This document shows, piece by piece, positions 1-12,052 of a stretch of 64,000 nt of DNA (within the stretch, counting starts at the first letter, position 1; each line of letters starts with the position of its first letter). Origin of the DNA: Xylona heveae TC161 (Eukaryota; Ascomycota; Xylonomycetes; Xylonales; Xylonaceae); NCBI RefSeq assembly GCF_001619985.1, contig NW_017264197.1:1488001-1552000 (forward strand), in the 5' to 3' direction. The notes beneath the pieces are model-generated. The model saw only the letters and a list, made by a program, of their open reading frames with translations, was not told the origin of the DNA and did not search any database. A program made the translations under genes and the position numbers.

Positions 1-367
1 AAAAGCAGACTCGTCATTCTCGACCGTGACTGGATCAACAACTTGTTGTGGAATGACAGGAAGCCGAACTCTTGCCAAGGATTGGATGAAGGGCTGTGCA
101 AATTGAAAGTTGCGTATCCTATTGCTAATCCACCTTGATGCTGAATAGTGTAGTTGGTCGGGTCCTGTTGCAGCTTCTACATATCTTGATGTAGAAGCAA
201 AACCAGCTCGGGTATGCGTACAACGGTAGCTTCTTTGGACCGACCTTCCCAAGTTTAATGTAATTTACACGAGGCCCCCTTTTGCGGAGGAATTCGAACT
301 GCTTTCGTCTTTGAGAGCCTAATATCAATTTCTTAGAAGGAGGAGTACATTTCTCAGCATCTGGCAT
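1..367 (-). CDS. Possible partial gene at the left edge
   Basis: A minus-strand reading frame runs from an ATG at 365-367 and can be joined by a plausible intron (GTGGAT...TTGCACAG, about 79-125) to a second open stretch that leaves the window at base 1. The first part is basic (an LRKRGP segment, then KLGKVGPKK) and ends with a cysteine-containing piece. A different intron choice puts the last 85 bases in another open frame, so even the frame is uncertain. I recognise no domain. It could equally be non-coding. The rest of the gene would lie left of the window. Confidence 0.2.
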
Positions 368-1560
368 ATTCCCATGAAATCTGAGAAAATCGCCCCGCTC
401 TCGGTCCAGAACTTATCCGGTTAAATAAGTCCACACGCGATAGATTGTTCTCAATCGGTTTATTGAGGTTTGTTAAGAGGTGAATGTATAGATCAAGTTA
501 TGGAACGGCTTCAGCCGACCTGTCAAATGGCAAAAGTAAAAATTTAAGTTTTGACATGAACCGATTTGACGTCCTTCATTCTGATCCATGTACTGTTTTT
601 TCAGATGGATATCATGCGTAAAATCCAAAACTCCTTCAATGTGAACACAGCTCCCCGCTCAAGGTGTTCCATGTTGAGCTCCGCAAGCATGCCTGATATG
701 GCTTTCATCAGATATTATGTGACAATTTGATCGTTGAATATATTGCAGACAAGATATTCCGTAAGCTCCACTGGTTACTTTTGTCGACACGTCCATGTCG
801 CCGCCCTAACCCGATGGATGGTGGGAGGGCCAGAGAGGAATCCTTTTGGGCAAAGACGGTGAAATAATTATTAATAAGGTTGTAATTGACTAATATATCA
901 GCTTAATGAAGCTTTTTGGAGAGGGCTTCGGATGCTTGCACCGTTGAAGGGCCCAGTATATATAGCAGAATAGAGGGAGCGGATGAATCTTCAAACTTTG
1001 TGAATAAGAAGGTCACTTGACACATTCCTTGGAGATGGGTTAATGATAAAATCACCAACTTAGATCACTGCTCCAGCCTCCGGGGAAATCCTAGGGATTA
1101 ATGCAGATTTGGTCTCTCGGTATCCGATACGAGCCGCTTCGGCTTATTTTTCTTCCAATGTCAGGAGTACTTGGTTCAATACTACTACTGTCATTTGGCA
1201 GTGACAATTAAGAGTTTATGTGACCTTGAGCTAACCAATGCACTAGCTGCCTGGTTTTAAAGTGGCCAGCACAATCACTTGATACGGATAAAAAAAGATT
1301 GGTTGATAGAAATGAATTTGTAAAATTCCAGGATGATGTAAATGAATAAATGGCAATTCCTTCACCGAATGTAGTGCATTGTTACCGAAACTTTTTAGCT
1401 TTGCTATCACTGAAAGATCAACTACGTCAGTGCAACTGGCTTGGTACTGCAAACGAAGTTAATGCATAACACAAACCACAATCCCACCATCCATGCCTTA
1501 AGGCGTGTTGTCATTCTCTTCCAAGAGCATTTTTATTTTCCCCAGGTAATTTTTTCTAGG
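368..1560. other. Intergenic, no gene seen
   Basis: AT-rich, with only short reading frames on either strand and no protein family that I recognise. Its right part is the 3' flank of the hemerythrin-like gene. Confidence 0.5.
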
Positions 1561-2292
1561 TTACTGTGGGAACTTGCGGAAAATGTCCATAACGTGGTCG
1601 ATAGGGGCTGTCATTAGTCCAACGACAGTTTCAAATGGAGGCTTGTCCGGAGCAGAGGGATGCGAGCGCGTCGGAACGAGGAGCTTAGTCCGTTCAAATG
1701 ACTTGACCAGATCCTCACTCATCTGATCTTGAGATGAGGCCAAAGCATTCTCAAGTCCTGGAAGATCATCTCGCTCCTCTTCCTTGATGTGCTCTGAGAG
1801 ATCCGACATGAGAGACTTCAGAGTTGGAATAAAGTCGGGGTCATTTGCTTTGAGGCCTTGGAACTTGTAAAGTGCTTCTTTGACCTGCATGGTATAAAGT
1901 TAGTCTCCGACTGAAGCAGAAGATGCGGGAGAGCATTCTCGTCATACGGTTTGATGTTCTTGACGGTCCCTATCCGCCAATTGTTTGCCTTTATCACCCA
2001 GATATTTTTCAAGAGCGGGATATATCACAAGCTCTTCTCCAATCGAGTGGCGAGCTAATTCCCAGGTAAATAGGTTCTGATATCTGGTCTGCGTGTCTTG
2101 GTCCGAAGAGTTGACAATCTTGTCATAGTACTCTTCGATCTCGCGATGATCCTGCTTGATCGCGTCCGAAATAGTCGACATATTGGATATGTGGTAGAGA
2201 CAAGGAAAAGCAGCCTTGGATTTGAAGGTGGGAACTACGGTTTGGCGGTAGAGGTTTGTGATTGGAGTCCTAGGAAGGCGAGAGGAAAGCAT
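1561..2292 (-). CDS. Hemerythrin-like HHE cation-binding protein
   Basis: Two exons (2292-1948 and 1884-1561) separated by a 63-base intron (GTATGA...ATGCAG) give 222 residues. The protein is a four-helix HHE-type (hemerythrin-like) fold that would bind a di-iron or other metal centre. The expected ligands are visible: H49 in QDHREIEEYY, H82 and E86/E87 in ARHSIGEELVIYP, H113 in RQEHQTVKEAL, and H147 with E150/E151 in SEHIKEEE. The first 37 residues are basic and hydroxylated and may be a mitochondrial presequence; an internal start at M38 (MSTISDAIKQ) would remove it. Fungal members are mostly uncharacterised; oxygen, iron or nitric-oxide related roles are inference. It stands alone between two long intergenic regions. 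Confidence 0.88.
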
Positions 2293-5160
2293 TTCAGTAA
2301 TATTTGAGCAGCCCCAAGGCTAATTTGGACGTTACACTCATTTTATGGAATGCAGGGCATCGCCGACTACCTTATATATGCTCACATGATGTCTACCTGT
2401 GTGTCGTGTCGTAGGGGTGACGTGAGGACCTTATGCACTTTTTAAAAAGAGGAGTAAACAAATGTAGGTTCTTACAAGCTCGAATGGAACCGTTCATTGG
2501 TTGGGAAAAACTCCCGCCGTTTAGATATGTTAGATAAACTATGGCACATAAGAGACCCTGAACCGTACTGAATATTATTTATATTCTTGTCACGGCCTAG
2601 AAAGAATAGACGTTTTCTTACTTAGATTGGAAAATTCTGCAAAGTTCATATGACTGAGCAATTCTTCTGTAAGTCGGACGCATAATCAACAGCGGAGAAA
2701 GCTCGTGCTCTAGAAATAAATGTACGAAGAATCAATCTTTCAGCAATCCTTCTTGGTTTCAACAGATTCTATCATGAAATTGCGGGGGAATAAGGTAGAT
2801 ACTAGGGAAGTCGTCATGATGATTGAGCAAATCATTGCGAAACAATTACCAGTGCTCCCTCCTCATTCGCTGACTTGACGGGCATCTGCCGACCGGTTTC
2901 CTGTGTCTCTAACCAGTCCGAGACTAGAGGGGATTCGTTGCTTAGTAAGGAAATCGTCCACCATAACATGTTTCCATATTTGGAATGACATCTTCCCCGT
3001 CTTTCAATTTGGCGGCAAAAGGTCTCGCCTTCTGCAATCGAATATAACACTTATGCGCAAGAGAATTTTGAATTTTGCTCATTACGTCTTCTCCAGTCTA
3101 CCTGGGCTGTGATGCTGCTATACCGTCGCGCCAGACTACACAGTTGAGGCTGTCAAAAATCAAGGTCGAATTGACCGCCTTTCTCAATCGCATTCAAAAA
3201 CAGTTTCACTCGTCCGCGAAACATAAAATTTTTTATCCAGTCAGGATGTGTGATCGCGGCCAAATTTAGGCAAGAAAAGTTGGCTCAAAGTAATACATGG
3301 TGCACCCATAAACTATTACACGACAACGGCTGGATGTGCCACTGGGCACGGAATAAATTTTCAAGTGAGACATTATGCGAGTGGTCACTATGGACGCAGC
3401 AGTTCCATGGTGCTAATGACATATAATGGCGGTCTGAGTGCTTTGTTCAAAGTCGTGATCCCCGATCCTTGCTCATTCGTCGTTCTTTATGTTTCTTTGT
3501 AAAAGCAAATGCAGAAACAGTGTTGATAGCTACCAGGGACGAAGAAAAGAGCAGGGGATCTCTTTGTTGTTGAGCATGATGCACTGTGATGACTTGGTAG
3601 GGAAATCCCAACGCCGTATCTCGAATCCATGCACCAATCACTGCATATGCCGAGAGAAGAGGGAAAGGGTTGCAGAATCGGAGACCTGCGCTAGCAAGCG
3701 ACGCCATAACCCTAGATTTCTCTTGATTGATCGAATAACTGCGGTAAAGTTTTTGGGTATACCTACCCATTCGTTGACCTCCATTTCACAGGAAGTTGGT
3801 CGGCAAAATCATCTTACAAATCTAGTCGCATCCCGCGTCTGCGCTTTTTGAAGCAGATCGGATCAAATAGCTAGCGAAATAAAACTTCCTCGCGTTTCCC
3901 ATATGCAGCCAAGCGACCGGCAAGTGGCGATCCTTGATGTCGAGGCTGAGTGAGCTTCAGCTCGAATCATTCGGCTTAAGATCCCGGGGGTCACCGTGCC
4001 TCTCCTGCTGTGTGCCCCTCCAGTTGACCTTAACAGCCCCAGCACAGAACAGTACTCGTACAGCGAGTGAACTGTAGTATTTGCTTCGGCGGATTAACCA
4101 TTCTTCCTTTCTCTCTTACCCCACCAGACCTTGTCGATCATGATCAAATTGACGAGTCGTTTCTTGTTTGTCTCAGATGCCTTGTGTGTGCTTTATTGCT
4201 CGTCGCTGGCCAGTCGTCATCGCGATCAAATGACTGTAGGCTGGCAGCGGAACTAACAAGGAGCAAGGACTAGTAGAAAGTGGTGGTGTCGACAGAGTCG
4301 TTATGTATTGCTCGGGCCTACCCACTTTGGGATTGACATTCAGCGGCAAGCGCGCCCATCTATGAGGTGCCTTGATCGCAGGCGATTTATCAAAGCGTCC
4401 CGTGGCTTCTGTCTTGATGAGCCCCAGTCTCCACATTTCCCACAAGTGCCCCTCCATGCCCGCTGCCCCTGCGTCGCTGAGGCCCATCAACATGCCATCC
4501 TGCACGTGTAAGTGGCCACTTGGTCTCCCGGATCCTTTACGCTATACCAGTGCAGCCGAGATCCGTGAAAGCGAAGTCAGTCCAGCTCCTGATTCTCCCA
4601 GTGTGATTGACGAAAACGGACTTGATTCGAATTATGTGAGAGACGATGCGTAAACTTGATGACAGAGGCGCCACTCGGTGCTGATGCCCCATGACGCCGG
4701 GCGCTGCCTTCAACTAATTATTGACAGAAGCACAGGAGACTTATCTCGACGACCGGGCCAGGCATGAGGATCACCCCTGGGGATCAACTTGGTCGAATTT
4801 AGCTTGGTTCTGGAGACAGTACGATCCATGTGCTCTGAATCTTTCATTTTCCGGCATGGGTTGAAGCTCAAAGAGAAACTCGCTGGTTTTCAGCCGATGC
4901 ACCGATACTATCGTATTATGTGCTCAAGGCGCCCCAGTTGCCCCTCCCACACACGGATTATCCTGTCCCAAAAAAATGTTAGACCCTGTATATCCGCTTG
5001 CTGCCCTGTCTTACCTGGTAGCGCAGATTATTTTTTGAGGTTTAAGAAATCCCGTTCCTGTCACTTTTGTGCTTTCTTCAATTTCTCCTGTCGGTTCTCT
5101 TTCTCTCGGTGATATTGTTTCTGTTTGCTCCTTTTAGAGACATCTCCATCGAAGACGGAG
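2293..5160. other. Long intergenic region
   Basis: About 2.9 kb with no recognisable gene apart from one doubtful hydrophobic frame, listed separately. The last 300 bases before 5161 are pyrimidine-rich in places (for example TTTCTTCAATTTCTCC), as fungal promoters often are, and must contain the promoter of the PQ-loop gene. Confidence 0.4.
3447..3707 (-). CDS. Doubtful small hydrophobic ORF
   Basis: A minus-strand frame starting at an internal ATG (MASLASAGLRFC) encodes about 86 residues with two hydrophobic stretches (around PLLSAYAVIGAW and SSLVAINTVSAFAF) and a basic C-terminus. It would suit a small membrane protein. I recognise no family, and there is no supporting splice structure or paralogue in the window. 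It may be chance. Confidence 0.2.
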   Translation of the reverse strand: MASLASAGLRFCNPFPLLSAYAVIGAWIRDTALGFPYQVITVHHAQQQRDPLLFSSSLVAINTVSAFAFTKKHKERRMSKDRGSRL

Positions 5161-6693
5161 ATGTCACCTCAAGTTAATATCCCTCTGGTAAGTTTCTGGA
5201 TATCACTGGTGAAACTGTTTAATTGAGCTGTTGCGCTGACATACCAAAGGCCGCGAATATTCTGGGTGTAAGTTGGCCTATGCCGTCTTTGTATTTCCAC
5301 TGAGCCAATCTGACCCTAAACATAAAAGACAATAGGGACTGGTAAGTTCCGTACACAATTGCAAAGAGAATCATGCTGATAAATGCAGTGTAAGCATATT
5401 TGAAGCTCGAAATTCGAAGCCACAAAGCTAACAGCTTTTGCGCAGCTGTTGGTGCGTTCAGGTATGGATCTGTCCTCGATAGTACGATGAATGCGATTTT
5501 ACTAACATATCATCTATGTCTTAGCTGATTCCTCAGTAAGTCGTTCTGGGACACAAACGCAGCGACAGCAGCTGATTAATTTCAGGATATGGTATAATTT
5601 TCGGAGGAAGAATACGGATGGGTTACCAGGCCCTATGGTTTTGCTCTGGGCAATTTGTTGGTCTTCATGAATCCACGATTTTTCAGGACGGTCATTGATA
5701 ATGCTAGGCGCGGTGCCATTTGGTGTCTACTCCATAGTGCAGGTAGGTTTTGGGAGACTCGGACGGATATCTGTTTGCTCACAAGCCACAGAACTTCAAT
5801 ATCCCAATCCAAATACAACCTCAGTGTCTCTGCGCTCTATCACTAGTCACCTATGCACAGATTCTTATCTACCACAAGTGAGCACAAACTGTTGTTCACA
5901 TTAAATACATTTTGCTCATCGTTCCTCAGTCGATGGAGCCCCTGGAAAGCTTCTGTCTTTGCTGTGGCCATTGGTATCTCATTTGCAGGAATTGAGGCAC
6001 TGTTGATTCTCACCCTGAGGGTATGTGCCTCTTCTACTCCGATTGCATCCAGAATTCTAATATGGCTCAGATACCCTACAGCCACGGAGTCTCGTGGCCA
6101 ATTACACTCATTGGAATTCTTGCCGCTGTTCTTCTTGCCGCTGGCTTAATACCCCCCTATTTTGAGCTTGCAAAGCGTAATGGCAGAGTAATTGGCATAA
6201 GTATATGATTTACTGGCTATTGTGTAAGCCCTATGCTAACAGTCACTTAGATTTTATTTTCTTGACAGTGGATTTCTCTGGTGCTTTCTTCTCCACGCTC
6301 GCTCTCGGTATGAAGCTCGCCAGGCAAAGCCTGTACGATAGCTAACATTTAGAAAAGCGGTGCAGCACACGTTTGACATTCTAGGAGGTATACTTTACAT
6401 TGTCTGGTAAGTGTTTACTTGTGCCCTATTTTCTGGATGGGCTCTGAGCCGCTTTATTCAGTATGCTTTTGGAAATTGGAATTTTCCTCTCACACGGAAT
6501 CTGGCTTATTCGAACACGCAAACTTCGCCACGAAGCAAAACTTTCTGGGAAATCTATTGACGAAATCCTCGACGAACGACAACATGGGAACGAGCCGAAA
6601 ATATACGAGCAGAGCTCAGCACAGTCGACAGATCTTGAATTAGGAAACAAGGGCGATCAAAAACACATTGCATCAGAAAAGAGCGAGCATTAG
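5161..6693 (+). CDS. PQ-loop repeat membrane protein
   Basis: Thirteen exons give a 278-residue protein: 5161-5187, 5250-5267, 5329-5341, 5435-5451, 5525-5535, 5586-5656, 5708-5742, 5792-5877, 5930-6020, 6071-6200, 6251-6307, 6358-6406 and 6462-6693. All junctions are GT-AG and the phases sum to a whole frame. The first PQ motif is LIPQIWYNFRRKNTDG (P28-Q29, split between exons 5 and 6). The second is LIPPYFELAKRNGRVIG (about 149-165), with PP in place of PQ. About seven hydrophobic segments are followed by a charged cytosolic tail from about 220. PQ-loop proteins are lysosomal/vacuolar amino-acid or sugar transporters and related receptors such as S. pombe Stm1; the substrate here is unknown. 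Exons 2-5 are micro-exons of 18, 13, 17 and 11 bases. Several donors are non-consensus (GTGCGT, GTTGGT). Confidence 0.87.
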
Positions 6694-7186
6694 AATTTCG
6701 TTTGCAACGTTTATTTCTGCTACAAAAGATGACAAAGGCTTTTTCGGCATTTACACGGACTGCTACATACGGGGATGGCGGCTTTTTGCTCTTAAAAACT
6801 TTAAAGATGTGCTTAAACTCACTGCGCAAGCAACTCCCAGCGCTGCTGGATAAAAGCTTACCGATGTATCTGAAAACGTTCAAGGGGGAGGAAGACTTTC
6901 TTTAGTATTCTGTCTTTTAGTATATTGTCCTATCCGTTGATGTTTTTAATCTTGGTTCGATAAGCTTTAAGCCCTGACCTTATTTGCATACCTAATTACA
7001 GTTATTAGGACACATTGATGAATGCACAACCAAAGCATAAATTCCAGGCATGAGAAGGTAGCAGCTCAATTTGTAAGAGCAGCTCTCAAATCCAGCCTTG
7101 GTAATATTTCAGGAGTATCTATGTGACGCTCAACTACCTTTGCCTAAATTCATCGCCGCCTAGCGCATTGAATTTGCCCTTTCCCG
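6694..7186. other. Convergent 3' flanks
   Basis: The space between the 3' ends of the PQ-loop gene and the Ist3-like gene. It holds their 3' untranslated regions; no other feature is seen. Confidence 0.5.
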
Positions 7187-8338
7187 TTATCTTTGTCGTC
7201 TTTCTCCTCTAGGAGCACGATCCCCGTCCTCCGAACCCGATCCATAATCTCTTCCCTCTGTTTCTCGCCTAGACCGCCGCCGCTCTCTGGTCCTTTCATA
7301 GACGTCTTTTCTTATCGGGCTCTTAGCTCGGCGTACTCGCTCACCATCCTCAGAGAGGTTTCTGTTTCGCTGTTTGTCTTTGGCAATTTCGCGAGAAATT
7401 GACCTACGTCTATATTCCCTTCTCTCTGAAGAACCCGCTCGCCCGGGGTAGCGGTCTCTATCGGTGTCACGGGACCTCGACCGGCGACGACTATCTCTCT
7501 CCCTAGCATCTCTAGATCTTGGCCGATGATGACGCCTGCCGTGTCTCGCTCGGTGCTCCTCGTCATCATTTCTTTCGCCCTCGTCCCTCCTACTGCCATG
7601 CGAACGATGATGTTTATGATGATGTCTGCTGCCTCGACCCTCTTTGCGACTTCGGTCTTTCCGCTTGAGCTGTGCCAGCGCCGCCTCAACTTCCTCTTTT
7701 TTCTCCTGTATCAGATACTCTTTCATCGGATCATCTTCGTCATGATCTCGCAGTAGTTCTGCAAGCTCTCTTTCCTCCTTCAGTAATGGTCGGCGCCTCT
7801 CTTCTTCTTCACTCTCGCTTTCATCTGATCTCCTTCTCCTTTTTCTTCTGTGTTCCTCATCTGCACCTCTCTCTGGCAAGTCATCCTCTTCGGGCGCTGG
7901 GCCACTCGTATTATCGAAAACCTCCTCGTCATCCTTGCGCTTGTACCGGGTGTGGTCGACTCTAAGTACTCGTCCCATGACGGTTGCACCACCTAGGTTG
8001 TCTACCGCCAAGTCTGTACTGCGCTGGTCTTCATATTTCAGGAATGCGAAGCCTTTGGATTTCCCCGTCTCCTTGTCTCGTACGAGATTGATGTGTACGG
8101 GCTCGCCGAATTGCGAGAAGATTGTAACAATGTCTCCTTCTGAGAGATCGAATGGAAGACCACCAATATAAATATATGCTGTATCGCGATAGTCGGCATG
8201 CCACGATCCCTCTGGGGTTCTGTGGAATTCAATTTATGTAAGTATATCAATGCGACGTAGATCATTTGAGCTATGCACCTACATGCCAGCCTCCAGCTCG
8301 CGCTTGTTCAGCGCCTGGATTTCCCGGATGGTGTTCAT
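7187..8338 (-). CDS. ist3: RNA-binding splicing factor of the Ist3/RBMX2 family
   Basis: Two exons (8338-8283 and 8219-7187) give 362 residues. The N-terminus MNTIREIQALNKRELEAG and the SWHADYRDTAYIYIGGLPF segment are characteristic of Ist3/Snu17/RBMX2, a component of the RES (retention and splicing) complex and the U2 snRNP-bound activated spliceosome. One RRM spans about 32-110: RNP2 is YIYIGGL (34-40) and RNP1 is KGFAFLKY (74-81). From about residue 125 the chain is acidic and then strongly Arg/Ser/Glu/Asp-rich, with many RRR, RDR and SRSR dipeptide runs, forming a long RS-like tail absent from the short yeast protein. The intron donor GTAGGT was chosen because it restores the family sequence EAGITPEGSWH. 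The gene is divergent from the dynein light intermediate chain gene. Confidence 0.92.
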
Positions 8339-8791
8339 CCTGGGGCCTTTGATGTAGGCTTATCGACCAGGAAATGCACTCCACAAATTATCAAAAGGAG
8401 AGCGGCGCTTAGTAAATGGCGATAGGGAGCTATAGAGTGTAGAGTTGGAAGCTAGACCCTGGTGGTTGCGGCGTTAGGCGGACAAGAGCAGCAGATGGAA
8501 ATTTGGCGAGGCGAAGCGCGGCAACCGACGCAATCCCAACTGGGGTCTCAGGAGGAAGCGCGCATGAGATTAAACATTCAGCATTAAGGAACATTTTACT
8601 TTCTTCGACGCGGTGGAAGGGTCTCTTTAATATCTATTGGAGCCTTGAGGACCTGAGGGTGCACTCTGTGCCAGGTCCGTCACCTCAATCCCACTTTCAC
8701 CACTCTGTCACCTGCATCTCCCGCATGAAACGCAATCTGTCTCAACGCGTTGGAGAGCTTAGTATAAACAAATCGGCCAACGAACCCCACA
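8339..8791. promoter_or_regulatory. Divergent promoter region, ist3 / dynein LIC
   Basis: About 450 bases separate the two start codons, so the two genes must share or abut promoters. No specific factor site can be assigned with confidence. Confidence 0.45.
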
Positions 8792-10963
8792 ATGGTCGAA
8801 GTAGGGCAACGGCCATCCTCATGGACGGACCGTGGCACTTCAAATAGGCCGAAAAGCTCAGATGATTCAAAATCCGACATGTGGTCGTCCATGTTGGACG
8901 GCGTTGCCAGTGGGAAAAGGTTGCCGGAGAAGAATATTGTGGTCCTGGGTTCGTGAAGCTCCACAACGCAATGAGGTCCTCCTAAGTCAGGCTTCATAGA
9001 CTGATACTTTGCTACTACAGGCGGCTCTACGGAAACTCAAAAGGACTTTCTTGAATCATTATCAGAGGACCATTCCAGAACACGTCGGCCGACAGGCCGG
9101 CATTCAAGACGACCTCCCCCAATTGCGAACCAGTTCGTTTTGGGATACACCTACCACGACATACTTGATGCAGATCACGAAGGTACACTTTATTTGGAAA
9201 GCCCCGAAAGATTCTTCTTGCGCTAATATCTAATTAAAGATATTCTTGCCCGTCTGTCGCTCTACCTCCTCGCCGATCCATCTCCAGTCTTTGCTCCTCT
9301 TCTAAAGCCTCACCTCACGAAACGCACGATACCGAATACTCTTGTAGTAATTATTCTCGACTGGGCCACGCCATGGCTATGGTTGCGCCAATTGCGGGAT
9401 TGGATACGCATGCTGCGGTCAGTGACGAACGGGCTGGACAATGGTGCACATGATGCTATGGAGGAAGTGATGATGGACTGGCGAGACCGAAGACGCGGCG
9501 CACCCCAAGATAGTGGCGGAGGGGGCCCAAGAATGGATGCACCCTTGCCACTAGGTCCTGGCGAGTGGGATGAAGCATTAGGACTGCCTTTATGTGTTGT
9601 TTGTCAAAACGTGAGTAGACGACCTGTCCAGGATGTTCCATATCAACTATAGTCATACTAATTACTCTCCAGTCCGATAAAATCGATACTCTAGATAAGG
9701 AGCGCGGGTGGAGAGAAGAAGATTTTGACTTTGTTCTCCAATCGCTCCGAACCGTTCTTCTCAAGCGTTCGTACCCAATACCTTTAACTTTCAAACCCCC
9801 TTCGGACATTTCTAACATTAGCCATACCAGACGGAGCCTCACTCATCTACACAACCCCTTCTGTGCCCAGCTCTCTCCAACCTCTCATCCACTTCTCCCT
9901 GGGCATCCAGTCGCCCCTCAAGCGAGATTCATTCCGGCACAACATTATCGACCGCGACAAGATTCTCATCCCTCCGAACTGGGACTCATGGGGCAAAATC
10001 CGAATATTGCGCGAAGGCTTTGAAGTCGAAGCCATCAACGCCGGCTGGTCTGTTGACATCCAGCCCCCACGTCAGACTGCTTCCGCGGAGCTCCAACGGC
10101 CCGGAAACGCCGCCATTCTCAACGGTAACAACCCCACCGACACGCATCCACAGCCCCAAGCCGAAGCCGAACATGAAGAGGCGGAAGATGTAGAGGAGGG
10201 AGAGCAAGGCGCGCTCTCTCTTTACGAGCAGACCGTCCAAGACCCCAAACACACTGCCGCATTAGCCCCAACCAGTCAATTCGGCCGCCAAGCCGGCCGC
10301 CAAGACGACGTCAAGAGCACCAGCACACAAGACTTTCTCGCGCAGCAGATTGACGTGCTCGAAAAACTGCGCGTAGAAGACCACACAAATACTCTCAAGA
10401 TGAAGGCCATTCGAGAAGAGCTAAGGGATAGTCACGGAATGACTCCCTCGATGTCCCACCCCACCGACGACGAGGGGCGAGACCGCGACCAGGCTCACCG
10501 CTTGGTCCAGGATGATGGAAAAGTCAATGAACATATCGGCCCTGTGCACTTTAACATGGGCGGCATTCAGGTCGATGCCGAGGATGTTTTGAAAGGAATA
10601 AAGGTATTTACTCCTATAGTTATTTTCTTCCATTTTCTATTCTCTTCCTTCCCCCCCCCCCTTCTTTTTCCCTCTTCTTTCCTTCTTCTCCCCTCCGTTT
10701 GGTCTAACATGATACCTCTTCGTCATTCACAGGAACGCGAAGCTTCCCGTGAAGCTACAAATACAACTACATCCTCTGGCATTGCCACCACGTCTACTGA
10801 CCGAGAGCGTGAGCGCGAGCGCGAAACTCCCGCCCCGTCCACCCCCGACGCCAAATCCCAAAACGAAGCTCTCGCTTCGTTCTTTGCAGGCTTAATGAAG
10901 CGAGGAGGCGCAGGCGGAGCTGCAGCAGGAGGAGGAGCTTCTTCGTCCGCTAGTCCGCGGTAA
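8792..10963 (+). CDS. Cytoplasmic dynein light intermediate chain
   Basis: Six exons (8792-8948, 9021-9182, 9240-9610, 9673-9766, 9831-10603, 10733-10963) give 595 residues. The protein links cytoplasmic dynein to cargo adaptors. Visible family landmarks are MWSSMLDGVASGKRLPEKN, followed by a degenerate P-loop VLGGSTETQKDF, then VVIILDWATPWLWLRQLR and SLIYTTPSVPSSLQPLIHF. The Ras-like fold (roughly 45-330) lacks a canonical GKS/T, as is common in fungal members. The C-terminal half is low-complexity, with acidic repeats (EAEHEEAEDVEEGEQG), an amphipathic stretch near DFLAQQIDVLEKLR that resembles the adaptor-binding helix, and a Gly/Ala/Ser tail. Introns 1 and 4 use GTTCGT donors. Intron 5 is strongly pyrimidine-rich. 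Confidence 0.9.
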
Positions 10964-12052
10964 TGATATGAATTACCCCCGCCATTGCCTAATTTTCTAT
11001 TACATCCCTTCTAGCGTGCATACTTTCCTGCTACATCCTTTTGTAGATAGGCAAAGGGAGAAGGGCAGGTTCAAGCCTTTAAATGCGTGAAGGTAAATTG
11101 TTGGGGAGCAGGGAGGGGCGATGACAGTGGAATATAGCATTGAGATATGGTCATCATTCAAAGAAGAAGCGTATCGAGGGCAATGTGTTATATGGCGGCA
11201 TAAAGCTAGCTAGCTGGCTGGATTTTCTCTTCATTTCTCTATTACTCGTTTCATTTCACCCATGGGACAAGCGGCGTCGAGGTTAAACGCAATTGCTTCC
11301 AAATACCTACGGTACCTAGTTTGCTTGCTCGCATTATTATTCGTCATTCGTTCTTTTCAAATACCTACCTACATATTTTCTCGGGCATACTTTCACAAAG
11401 TAATTCGTGGTTTTATCTCGTCTAGCTAGGCCGCGGAATATGCATGCATAGTTGTGTACTAGATAAAGATATTCAATCTACACTCTAGACTCCGTGTCCT
11501 GCCGATTGCATGTGGATATTTGCATTTTATGTAAAAGCGGTTAATATATACAAGTAAGGGGTTAAAGTTGGCATGACAAAGTATCGTGTCTCGTGAGTGA
11601 TCATGTTGCTAGTGGGATACTATTATCGTAGTAGGGTGCAGAATGCAAAGTATACGCTTGTGGTATCAGGTAAAAAATGGATAAAGAAATTTGGATGCAG
11701 GAAGTTAAAGTAGGGAAAAAGGCCAGATATCATAACTCGCCGGATCTCCCTGTGAAAAACGCCGCAACTGTGAAAGAAATTCGAACTCTGGGAGGAATGC
11801 GAAAAAAGAAAAATATGTCATGTACGTCGTGAGGAGCTTCGGGCCCAAGATATGGGAGAAGGAAATGCATGGGTGCCGTGAGAAACAAAGGTAGTAAGAA
11901 AAAATATGGATATCAAACGCTGGCAGCTGTGATCGTGTCAAAGAACAAGAATGCAGTGGGAAAGATATGCAGAGAAAGAGACAAGGTTTAATGTCGATAT
12001 GATATACTCGACGCGAGGCTCCATCGACAGCGTCTCACAGTGAGAACAGCTC
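10964..12052. other. Convergent 3' flanks
   Basis: About 1.1 kb between the 3' ends of the dynein LIC and hsv2 genes. AT-rich, with several CTAGCTAG-like and TACCTACC-like short repeats (about 11205-11380). No gene recognised. Confidence 0.45.

Noticed and set aside
7312-7689. Second frame antisense-offset within the Ist3-like gene
   Set aside because: A shadow of the repetitive Arg/Ser coding sequence.
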